Source: Thalassobius sp050633445 (GTDB taxonomy: Bacteria > Pseudomonadota > Alphaproteobacteria > Rhodobacterales > Rhodobacteraceae). From it: a stretch of 64,000 nucleotides of DNA. This document shows positions 57,052-64,000 of this stretch, in pieces. Within the stretch, counting starts at the first letter, position 1. Each line of letters begins with the position of its first letter. The position numbers were made by a program, and so were the translations under genes. Location: assembly GCA_050633445.1 (NCBI GenBank), contig JBOEGN010000033.1:124001-188000 (forward strand), given 5' to 3'. The notes under the pieces were generated by a model. It was not told where the DNA came from. It worked only from the letters and a program-made list of their open reading frames with translations, and did not search any database.

Positions 57052-58323
57052 ATGTCCGAACAACGTCTGAACCTCGCTGAACTCAAAGCTAAAAGCCCCA
57101 AGGACCTGCTGTCCATGGCGGAAGAGCTGGAGATCGAAAACGCCTCGACCATGCGCAAGGGCGAGATGATGTTCCAAATCCTGCGCGAAATGGCTGACGA
57201 TGGCTCGGTCATTGGCGGTGACGGGGTGCTGGAAGTGCTGCAAGACGGTTTTGGCTTCTTGCGTTCGCCCGAGGCGAACTATCTGCCCGGCCCGGATGAC
57301 ATCTATGTTTCGCCCGAGATGATCCGTAAACACTCTCTGCGGACCGGGGACACGATCGAAGGCGTGATGAAGGCGCCTCAGGAAAGCGAACGCTATTTTG
57401 CGCTGACAGAGGTTGAGGTGATCAACTTTGAAAGCCCTGAAAAGGCGCGTCATAAGATTGCGTTCGACAACCTGACACCTCTGTATCCCGATGAACGCTT
57501 GAAGATGGAGATCGAAGATCCGACCATCAAGGACCGCTCGGCCCGGATCATCGACCTGGTTGCCCCGATTGGTAAGGGTCAGCGCTCGTTGATCGTCGCG
57601 CCTCCGCGGACGGGTAAAACGGTTCTGCTGCAAAACATCGCGCATAGCATCGAGGCCAACCACCCGGAATGCTATCTGATCGTCCTGCTGATCGATGAAC
57701 GCCCCGAAGAGGTGACGGACATGCAGCGGAACGTGAAGGGCGAGGTCGTGTCCTCGACCTTTGACGAACCTGCGACGCGTCACGTGGCCGTGTCCGAAAT
57801 GGTGATCGAAAAGGCCAAGCGTCTGGTCGAGCATAAACGAGATGTTGTGATCCTGCTTGACTCGATCACAAGACTTGGTCGTGCCTTCAACACCGTTGTG
57901 CCGTCCTCGGGTAAGGTTTTGACCGGTGGTGTGGACGCGAACGCGCTGCAACGCCCCAAGCGTTTCTTTGGTGCTGCGCGTAACGTAGAAGAGGGCGGAT
58001 CGCTGACCATCATCGCTACCGCGCTGATCGACACCGGCAGCCGTATGGACGAAGTGATCTTTGAAGAATTCAAAGGTACCGGCAACAGCGAGATCGTTCT
58101 GGATCGTAAAGTTGCGGATAAACGTGTCTTCCCGGCGATGGATATTCTGAAATCCGGCACCCGGAAAGAGGAACTGTTGGTAGATAAAATCGACCTGCAA
58201 AAGACCTTTGTTCTGCGTCGTATTCTGAACCCAATGGGGACCACAGATGCGGTCGAATTCCTGATTTCCAAGCTGAAACAGACCAAAACAAACTCGGAAT
58301 TCTTCGACTCGATGAACACCTGA
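57052..58323 (+). CDS. rho: Transcription termination factor Rho
   Basis: Rho is the hexameric RNA helicase that ends many transcripts. The 423-residue protein has the N-terminal helical and OB-fold RNA-binding domains (about residues 1-125, with DGFGFLRSPEANYLPGPDDIYVS), P-loop PPRTGKTVLLQ, the Q-loop/R-loop segments and GGVDANALQRPKRFFGAARN. The start MSEQRLNLAELK is chosen because the family begins there; an in-frame ATG 13 codons earlier gives an atypical extension. It has its own promoter downstream of the probable origin. Confidence 0.97.
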   Translation: MSEQRLNLAELKAKSPKDLLSMAEELEIENASTMRKGEMMFQILREMADDGSVIGGDGVLEVLQDGFGFLRSPEANYLPGPDDIYVSPEMIRKHSLRTGDTIEGVMKAPQESERYFALTEVEVINFESPEKARHKIAFDNLTPLYPDERLKMEIEDPTIKDRSARIIDLVAPIGKGQRSLIVAPPRTGKTVLLQNIAHSIEANHPECYLIVLLIDERPEEVTDMQRNVKGEVVSSTFDEPATRHVAVSEMVIEKAKRLVEHKRDVVILLDSITRLGRAFNTVVPSSGKVLTGGVDANALQRPKRFFGAARNVEEGGSLTIIATALIDTGSRMDEVIFEEFKGTGNSEIVLDRKVADKRVFPAMDILKSGTRKEELLVDKIDLQKTFVLRRILNPMGTTDAVEFLISKLKQTKTNSEFFDSMNT

Positions 58324-58356
58324 CCGGGTGTTTCCGGGCCTTCGGAGGGCTGGCAG

Positions 58357-59643
58357 ATGGATACGATTTTTGCCCTTGCTACAGCGCATGGTAAGGCCGG
58401 GGTCGCGGTAATCCGTATCTCGGGTCCCTTGGCGCATGTGGCCGGACAGGCTTTGGCGGGTGATCTGCCACCGCCGCGCCGCGCCGGTCTGCGTCTGTTG
58501 CGAGATTCTGATGGCGTTCGCTTGGACGAAGCACTGGTTTTGGTTTTCGAAGACGAGCGTAGTTTTACCGGCGAACCCGTCGTCGAATTGCAGCTGCATG
58601 GAAGCACCGCCGTTGTATCAGCCGTCTTGCGTGTGTTGTCCGAAACCAAGGGATTGCGCCAGGCAGAGCCTGGGGAATTCACGCGCCGTGCCTTGGAAAA
58701 TGGCCGTTTGGATTTGGCGCAAGTCGAAGGCCTGTCGGACTTGATCGAAGCAGAAACCGAAGCGCAGCGACGTCAGGCCTTGCGTGTTTTGTCCGGGGAT
58801 CTTGGCGATAGAGCCGAGGAATGGCGCCGAGATTTGATCCGCGCGGCGGCGCTGCTAGAGGCAACGATTGATTTCGCCGACGAAGAAGTCCCCACAGATG
58901 TTTCCCCTGAAGTTTCGACCCTGATGCAAGGGGTTTTGGCCTCTTTGCAGCACGAGATTACCGGTGTCAGCTCGGCTGAACGCGTGCGCACAGGGTTCGA
59001 AGTGGCGATTGTTGGCGCACCGAATGTTGGGAAATCAACGCTGCTTAACGCTTTGGCAGGGCGCGATGCGGCTATCACTTCGGAATTTGCAGGGACTACG
59101 CGCGACGTGATCGAGGTTCGGATGGATCTTGGCGGGTTGCCCGTGACCTTGTTGGATACCGCCGGCCTGCGAGAGACCAAGGATAAGGTCGAAGAGATCG
59201 GAATTGCCCGTGCACGGGAGCGCGCGGGATTGGCCGATCTTCGCGTATTTCTGGTTCAAGGCGACGAGACTCCTGACTTTGCCCCTGAACATGGCGATAT
59301 TGTCCTGAAAGCCAAGGCGGATCTGCTGGATGATAAGTCTGGCGCTGTCTCAGGAGCGAGTGGAGAAGGTGTGCAAAATCTGATAGAGGAGGTGACCGCA
59401 CGTTTGTCTGAACGTGCTGCCTCGATCGGTGTTGCGACGCGTGAGCGCCATCGGATCGCAATGCTGCGCGCCGTAGAATCCTTGCAAGAAGCCGAGAGAT
59501 TGGCTTTGTTTGGTGAGGAAATGACTGATCTGGCTGCAGAAGAGTTGCGTACAGGGGTTCGTGCCTTGGACTCTTTGGTCGGCCGGGTCGATGTGGAGAA
59601 CGTGCTGGATGAGATTTTCTCTAGCTTTTGTCTTGGGAAGTAA
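58357..59643 (+). CDS. mnmE: tRNA modification GTPase MnmE
   Basis: MnmE, with MnmG, builds the cmnm5/mnm5 modification at wobble uridine 34 of certain tRNAs. The 428-residue protein has an N-terminal folate-binding domain, a helical domain, the G domain with GAPNVGKSTLLNAL, DTAGLRE and related motifs, and the C-terminal CLGK box with the catalytic cysteine. mnmG starts 3 bp after its stop. Confidence 0.96.
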   Translation: MDTIFALATAHGKAGVAVIRISGPLAHVAGQALAGDLPPPRRAGLRLLRDSDGVRLDEALVLVFEDERSFTGEPVVELQLHGSTAVVSAVLRVLSETKGLRQAEPGEFTRRALENGRLDLAQVEGLSDLIEAETEAQRRQALRVLSGDLGDRAEEWRRDLIRAAALLEATIDFADEEVPTDVSPEVSTLMQGVLASLQHEITGVSSAERVRTGFEVAIVGAPNVGKSTLLNALAGRDAAITSEFAGTTRDVIEVRMDLGGLPVTLLDTAGLRETKDKVEEIGIARARERAGLADLRVFLVQGDETPDFAPEHGDIVLKAKADLLDDKSGAVSGASGEGVQNLIEEVTARLSERAASIGVATRERHRIAMLRAVESLQEAERLALFGEEMTDLAAEELRTGVRALDSLVGRVDVENVLDEIFSSFCLGK

Positions 59644-59646
59644 GGA

Positions 59647-61524
59647 GTGTTTCACGTGAAACAATTCGACTTCGATGTGGTTGTGATCGGCGGAGGGCAC
59701 GCAGGTTGTGATGCCGCGCATGCCTCTGCACGAATGGGCGCGCATACTGCATTGGTGACTTTGACCCGCGACGGAATCGGCGTGATGTCCTGCAATCCAG
59801 CGGTTGGCGGATTGGGAAAGGGCCATCTTGTCCGTGAAGTTGATGCAATGGACGGCGTGATGGGACGGGTTGCTGATGCCTCGGGTATTCAGTTTCGACT
59901 GTTGAACCGTCGCAAAGGGCCCGCGGTTCAGGGCCCTCGTACTCAATCTGATCGAAAACTCTATCGTCAGGCGATGTTGGCCGAGATCGAAGCCCAGCCC
60001 TGTTTGGATATTGTCGAAGGTGAGGCGACTGACTTTATCTTGGATCAGGGACGCGTGGCTGGTGTCGTTCTTGACGATGGGAGTGAGCTGAAAGCGCGCA
60101 ATGTTGTCCTGACCACTGGGACTTTTCTGAGAGGCGTGATCCATATTGGTGATGTTTCGCGGCCTGGTGGGCGGATGGGGGATCGTCCCTCGGTTCGGTT
60201 GGCTGAGCAGATTGACTCGTTTGGTTTACCTCTTGGGCGCTTGAAAACGGGTACTCCGCCGCGTCTGGATGGCCGTACAATCAGGTGGGACTTGCTGGAG
60301 AAACAGCCCGGAGACGATGATCCGGTGATGTTCTCGTTCATGTCCAAGAGACCTGCGGTGCGCCAGGTGTCCTGCGGTATCACGCATACCAACGAGAAAA
60401 CGCACGAAGTGATCCGAAAAAATCTGGACCGCTCTGCGATGTATGGCGGTCATATCGAAGGGGTGGGGCCGCGTTATTGCCCGTCGATCGAAGATAAGAT
60501 TGTAAGGTTTGCCGATAAAACCTCGCATCAGATTTTCCTTGAACCCGAGGGGTTGGACGACCACACGGTCTATCCGAATGGGATTTCGACATCTTTGCCC
60601 GAAGATGTGCAGCAGGATTACGTCCGTTCGATCTATGGGCTTGAGGATGCTGTGATTCTCCAACCGGGTTATGCCATCGAGTACGACTATGTTGATCCCC
60701 GTGCGTTGGATGATCGTTTGGGTGTTAAAACGGTGCCAGGTCTGTATTTGGCCGGCCAGATCAATGGAACAACAGGGTACGAGGAAGCCGCCGCGCAGGG
60801 TTTGGTTGCAGGCTTGAACGCTGCGGCTGATGCACTGGATCGTGAGCCCGTAGTTTTCAGCCGTCGCGACAGCTATATCGGTGTGATGATTGATGATTTG
60901 ATCACACGCGGGGTGTCAGAACCCTATCGGATGTTTACCTCGCGCGCTGAATTTCGTCTGTCTTTGCGCGCTGACAACGCTGATCAACGTTTGACACCCA
61001 AGGGAATTCAGGCTGGTTGCGTCTCTGATGTGCGGAAACTGGCATTTACGGACAAGATGGAGCGACTTAACGGTGCGAGGGAGCGGCTGACCTCTCAGGC
61101 CTTCACTCCACGAGATTTGGTTCATGTGGGTGTATCTGCGAAGCAGGATGGAACGCGTCGGAGCCTATTCCAACTTTTGTCTTTCCCTGACGTTGACTTT
61201 GAAACGGTAACGCGGCTTGATCCGAGTTTGTCAGATATAGAGCCTGAAATCGGCGATCAGCTGTCACGGGACGCGCTCTATGCGAACTACATTGAGCGGC
61301 AGAAACGAGATGTCGAAGCGATGAAACGCGATGAGGATCAAGTGATTCCCGATGACTTCGCCTATGACGCTCTTGATGGCTTGTCTAATGAGTTGAAGAA
61401 GAAATTGATTTCTGCGCGCCCGCGTAATTTGGCTCAGGCCGGACGGGTCGAGGGTATGACACCAGCCGCGCTTACGCTGCTTATGGCAAAAATTCGGCAG
61501 AACAAACGGAATCGTTCAGCGTGA
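59647..61524 (+). CDS. mnmG: tRNA uridine-5-carboxymethylaminomethyl modification enzyme MnmG
   Basis: MnmG (GidA) is the FAD-dependent partner of MnmE. The 625-residue protein begins at a GTG with MFHVKQ, codons that form part of a parS site, then has the FAD motif VIGGGHAGCDAAHASARMG, SCNPAVGGLGKGHLVREVDAMDG and the catalytic cysteine region CGITHTNEK. It is full length. The 3' end overlaps rsmG. Confidence 0.97.
   Translation: MFHVKQFDFDVVVIGGGHAGCDAAHASARMGAHTALVTLTRDGIGVMSCNPAVGGLGKGHLVREVDAMDGVMGRVADASGIQFRLLNRRKGPAVQGPRTQSDRKLYRQAMLAEIEAQPCLDIVEGEATDFILDQGRVAGVVLDDGSELKARNVVLTTGTFLRGVIHIGDVSRPGGRMGDRPSVRLAEQIDSFGLPLGRLKTGTPPRLDGRTIRWDLLEKQPGDDDPVMFSFMSKRPAVRQVSCGITHTNEKTHEVIRKNLDRSAMYGGHIEGVGPRYCPSIEDKIVRFADKTSHQIFLEPEGLDDHTVYPNGISTSLPEDVQQDYVRSIYGLEDAVILQPGYAIEYDYVDPRALDDRLGVKTVPGLYLAGQINGTTGYEEAAAQGLVAGLNAAADALDREPVVFSRRDSYIGVMIDDLITRGVSEPYRMFTSRAEFRLSLRADNADQRLTPKGIQAGCVSDVRKLAFTDKMERLNGARERLTSQAFTPRDLVHVGVSAKQDGTRRSLFQLLSFPDVDFETVTRLDPSLSDIEPEIGDQLSRDALYANYIERQKRDVEAMKRDEDQVIPDDFAYDALDGLSNELKKKLISARPRNLAQAGRVEGMTPAALTLLMAKIRQNKRNRSA
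59648..59663. other. parS site 1 (ParB-binding centromere)
   Basis: TGTTTCACGTGAAACA is a perfect 16-bp palindrome identical to the universal parS consensus. It lies across the first codons of mnmG, about 3.3 kb before parB. Confidence 0.93.
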
Positions 61525-62129
61525 GCATGCTTCCCTTTGATGTTTCACGTGAAACAATGGACCGTCTGGAGGTCTATGCAGATCTTCTGAAAAAGTGGAA
61601 TCCTAAGATAAACCTCGTGTCCAAGGCTACGTTGGCCGATCTTTGGACTCGTCATATTGTTGATTCTGCGCAGATATATACTCTCGCTCCGAAAAATTTC
61701 ACTCATTGGTCGGATTTGGGGAGCGGTGGTGGCTTTCCTGGATTGGTCTGCGCAATCATCGCGGCCGAACGGAACCCGACAGCCAATTTTACACTGATTG
61801 AATCAGATGCCAGAAAGTCAGTGTTTCTAAGGACCGTCGCCAGAGAAACAGGCATCAAAGTCAATGTTTTTACTGACAGGATTGAGCGTGCTATTCCGCT
61901 TAACGCCGACATCCTTTCTGCTCGCGCGCTGGCAGATTTAACGATGCTGTTGAGTTTTGCGGACCTACATCTCCAAGAATCGGGCATCGCGCTGTTCCCG
62001 AAAGGCGTCAACTGGCAAAAAGAGGTCGAAGAGGCGCGCAAGGCGTGGTTTTTCGAGTACGAGGCGATTACAAGTGAAACGGAATCAGGTTCCATCATTC
62101 TGAGAATCGGAGATATTTCCCGTGTCTGA
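61521..62129 (+). CDS. rsmG: 16S rRNA (guanine-N7) methyltransferase RsmG
   Basis: RsmG (GidB) methylates N7 of G527 in 16S rRNA. The 202-residue protein has the SAM-binding motif DLGSGGGFPGLVCAII and LIESDARKSVFLRTVARE. The GTG start overlaps the mnmG stop (GTGA); an ATG two codons later is also possible. A parS site lies in codons for FDVSRETM near the N-terminus. Loss of this gene in other bacteria gives low-level streptomycin resistance; no such change is visible here. The 3' end overlaps parA. Confidence 0.95.
   Translation: MSMLPFDVSRETMDRLEVYADLLKKWNPKINLVSKATLADLWTRHIVDSAQIYTLAPKNFTHWSDLGSGGGFPGLVCAIIAAERNPTANFTLIESDARKSVFLRTVARETGIKVNVFTDRIERAIPLNADILSARALADLTMLLSFADLHLQESGIALFPKGVNWQKEVEEARKAWFFEYEAITSETESGSIILRIGDISRV
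61541..61556. other. parS site 2 (ParB-binding centromere)
   Basis: TGTTTCACGTGAAACA, a perfect consensus palindrome, lies inside rsmG about 1.9 kb from site 1 and 1.4 kb before parB. Confidence 0.93.
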
Positions 62130-62931
62130 CCCAACCCGCTCGGCTGATCCCAAAATTATCGCTGTCGCAAACCAGAAGGGTGGGGTGGGTAAAACCACGA
62201 CCACGATCAATCTTGGCGCGGCGCTTGTCGACGAAGGTTGTCAGGTCCTGATTGTGGACCTTGATCCGCAGGGGAACGCTTCGACCGGATTGGGGATCGA
62301 GCCGGAAGACCGTGAAAACACCACATATGAACTGATTTTGGATGATGCGCCGCTCCGAGAGGTGATTAAGCCCACTGAATTGGACGGTTTGAACATCATT
62401 CCAGCCACGGTCGACTTGTCTTCGGCGGATATCGAGCTGATTTCGAATGAGAAGCGCAGCTTCCTTCTGCACGATGCGCTGCGTCAGCATGCGATGGATG
62501 CCTTTGACTATGATTACATTCTAATTGATTGCCCGCCGTCTCTGAATTTGCTGACCGTTAACGCGATGGTTGCTGCACATTCGGTTTTGGTTCCCCTTCA
62601 ATCGGAGTTTTTTGCACTCGAAGGCCTATCGCAACTCATGTTGACCATCCGAGAAGTGCGCCAAACCGCAAATCCCAACCTGCGGATCGAAGGTGTTGTG
62701 TTGACGATGTATGATGCGCGCAACAATTTGTCCCAACAGGTCGAGGATGACGCGCGCGCGAACCTAGGTGAGCTTGTTTTCGAGACGATGATTCCCCGGA
62801 ATGTGCGCGTCAGCGAGGCGCCCTCTTATGCGATGCCCGTCACCGAGTATGACCCAAATTCCAAAGGGGCCATGGCCTATGGTCAGTTGGCGCGCGAGCT
62901 GATGACCAAAAATGTGCGCGCTGCCGCATAA
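62122..62931 (+). CDS. parA: Chromosome partitioning ATPase ParA
   Basis: ParA is the deviant Walker ATPase that moves ParB-parS complexes and so segregates origins. The 269-residue protein has KGGVGKTTTTINLGAAL, a second box with DLDPQGNASTGLG, and DYILIDCPPSLNLLT. It lacks the long N-terminal DNA-binding part of plasmid-type ParA, so it is the chromosomal form. It overlaps rsmG upstream, with parB 18 bp downstream. Confidence 0.96.
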   Translation: MSDPTRSADPKIIAVANQKGGVGKTTTTINLGAALVDEGCQVLIVDLDPQGNASTGLGIEPEDRENTTYELILDDAPLREVIKPTELDGLNIIPATVDLSSADIELISNEKRSFLLHDALRQHAMDAFDYDYILIDCPPSLNLLTVNAMVAAHSVLVPLQSEFFALEGLSQLMLTIREVRQTANPNLRIEGVVLTMYDARNNLSQQVEDDARANLGELVFETMIPRNVRVSEAPSYAMPVTEYDPNSKGAMAYGQLARELMTKNVRAAA

Positions 62932-62949
62932 TTCTAGCAGGAGGCAAAA

Positions 62950-63852
62950 ATGAGCGAAAAACGCACAAAAACGCGTGGCTTGGGCCGCGGTCTATCCGCT
63001 TTGATGGCAGATGTCACACCGACAGAGCCGCTGGCCGAGCAGGGTGACACCTCGCGTCGCCCCGACATGATGGTGCCTATCGAAAAAATTCACCCGAATC
63101 CGGATCAGCCGCGCCGTACTTTTACTCCCGAGCAGCTGGACGATCTGGCCGCCTCGATTAAGGAAAAAGGTATTATTCAGCCGCTGATCGTTCGAGATCG
63201 CCCTGGGCACGAGGGTGACTACGAGATTGTTGCAGGCGAACGCCGTTGGCGCGCTGCTCAGATGGCGCAATTGCACCGAATTCCGGTTTTGGTACGTGAG
63301 TTTGACGACACAGAGGTTCTGGAAGTCGCGATCATCGAAAACATTCAGCGTGCAGATCTGAATGCGGTCGAGGAGGCCGCCGGATACCGGCAGTTGATGG
63401 AAAAATTCGGTCATACTCAGGAAAAGCTGTCCGTAGTGCTGGGAAAAAGCCGCAGCTATATTGCCAACTTGGTGCGTCTTCTGACCTTGCCCGAAGAAGT
63501 TCAGGAATATGTCCGCGAAGGGCAACTGTCCGCCGGGCACGCACGAGCCATGATCACGGCCGACGACCCGGTTTCGCTGGCCCGGCGGGTCATCCAAGAA
63601 AACTTGTCCGTTCGCGAGACAGAGCGCTTGGCGAAGGGACCGAAAGAACCTACGCAAAAAGGCTCTAAACCGGCTAAATCACAGCGATCCGAGAAGGACG
63701 CGGATACCCGCGCGCTGGAGGGCGACCTGTCTGCGAACCTTGGTATGAAGGTCGCAATCGACCACACAGAGGGTCAGGAAGCCGGAAAAATTACAATCAG
63801 CTACAACAACCTAGAGCAGCTGGATGAGGTTTGCCGGATGCTGTCCTCATGA
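62950..63852 (+). CDS. parB: Chromosome partitioning protein ParB
   Basis: ParB binds parS, spreads, and recruits ParA and SMC. The 300-residue protein has the N-terminal ParA-contact segment (TRGLGRGLSALMAD), the CTPase/ParB domain with IHPNPDQPRRTF and GERRWRAAQMA, the helix-turn-helix around LSVVLGKSRSYIANLVRLL, and a C-terminal dimer domain. The ATG has an AGGAGG site. Two consensus parS sites lie just upstream. Confidence 0.97.
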   Translation: MSEKRTKTRGLGRGLSALMADVTPTEPLAEQGDTSRRPDMMVPIEKIHPNPDQPRRTFTPEQLDDLAASIKEKGIIQPLIVRDRPGHEGDYEIVAGERRWRAAQMAQLHRIPVLVREFDDTEVLEVAIIENIQRADLNAVEEAAGYRQLMEKFGHTQEKLSVVLGKSRSYIANLVRLLTLPEEVQEYVREGQLSAGHARAMITADDPVSLARRVIQENLSVRETERLAKGPKEPTQKGSKPAKSQRSEKDADTRALEGDLSANLGMKVAIDHTEGQEAGKITISYNNLEQLDEVCRMLSS

Positions 63853-64000
63853 ATTTGGGCGGGTCCAGATAAAAATCAGGACTCCGCACAGTGTTACGCC
63901 CTGAATGACCAGTATCATCGGACGCAGCCCCAAAATCACAGAAATCATGAAAACGATCGCGATGGAAACCGTCGCGATCTTTTTGCCTTTGGGGTGGATG
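63847..64000 (-). CDS. C-terminal end of a small membrane protein (5' end outside window)
   Basis: A minus-strand frame open to the right edge encodes 50 residues with two hydrophobic helices, TVSIAIVFMISVILGL and MILVIQGVTLCGVLIFIW, and ends at a TGA that converges on parB with a small overlap. No family was recognised, and the start is outside the window. Confidence 0.55.
   Translation of the reverse strand, partial: IHPKGKKIATVSIAIVFMISVILGLRPMILVIQGVTLCGVLIFIWTRPNS

Noticed and set aside
59621..59848. Minus-strand open frame at the mnmE-mnmG junction
   Set aside because: It runs through the parS site and the conserved FAD-binding start of mnmG; no ribosome-binding site or domain.

Overview
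The window is a 64-kb piece of a GC-rich alphaproteobacterial chromosome, most likely from a marine Roseobacter-group member of the Rhodobacteraceae. Support comes from a complete Na+-translocating NADH:quinone reductase operon, the regB/senC/regA redox regulators, an alphaproteobacterial Mic60-hemY-hemD cluster, AddAB, a DivL-type PAS protein, and the maf / rho-mnmE-mnmG-rsmG-parA-parB arrangement around a likely replication origin. Species is not identified.

Layout. 1-5.7 kb: end of an aromatic acyl-CoA ligase, an orphan TRAP solute-binding protein, a CPBP membrane protease, and aconitase B. 5.7-13.3 kb: nqrABCDEF on the minus strand, with its maturation genes apbE and nqrM divergent on the plus strand. 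13.3-23.5 kb: CBS protein, tRNA-Thr(CGT), hemD-Mic60-hemY, tsaD, YciI and EVE proteins, DUF1761, glmM, and a nucleotide-sugar epimerase/dehydratase. 23.6-26.8 kb: an unusual cassette of three related small proteins, a PqqD-HprK-like fusion kinase and a nucleotidyltransferase. 27-34 kb: DUF2853, ahcY, HD and GNAT proteins, GT61, regA-senC and divergent regB. 34.1-44.5 kb: a compact run divL-tsaE-amgK-murU-addB-addA-trxA preceded by a perfect CtrA-type box. 44.5-53.7 kb: membrane and surface-related genes, hslVU, mltA, a Tim44-like gene, fxsA and secB. 53.7-56.5 kb: maf-aroE-coaE-dnaQ. 56.47-57.05 kb: likely oriC, with DnaA boxes, an AT-rich tract, a CtrA box and the rho promoter. 57-63.9 kb: rho, mnmE, mnmG, rsmG, parA, parB, with two perfect parS sites inside the mnmG and rsmG coding regions. 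The last 150 bp hold the end of a small membrane protein gene on the minus strand.

How the genes work together. The right end is a replication-origin and segregation hub: DnaA boxes, parS, ParA/ParB. CtrA-type boxes occur both in the origin/rho region and ahead of divL, whose run of genes also carries peptidoglycan recycling (amgK, murU) and double-strand-break repair (addAB). The left half is respiratory: Na+-NQR with its flavinylation and iron maturation factors, TCA aconitase, heme genes and the RegBA redox switch.

The best candidate for an undescribed system is 23.6-26.8 kb. Three short proteins share an RR-x-x-L...GKYSA leader ending in AQA, followed by C-X8-C/PWW or Gly-rich tails. They sit directly upstream of a protein that fuses a PqqD-like (RiPP-recognition-like) domain to an HPr-kinase-like domain, and of a nucleotidyltransferase.
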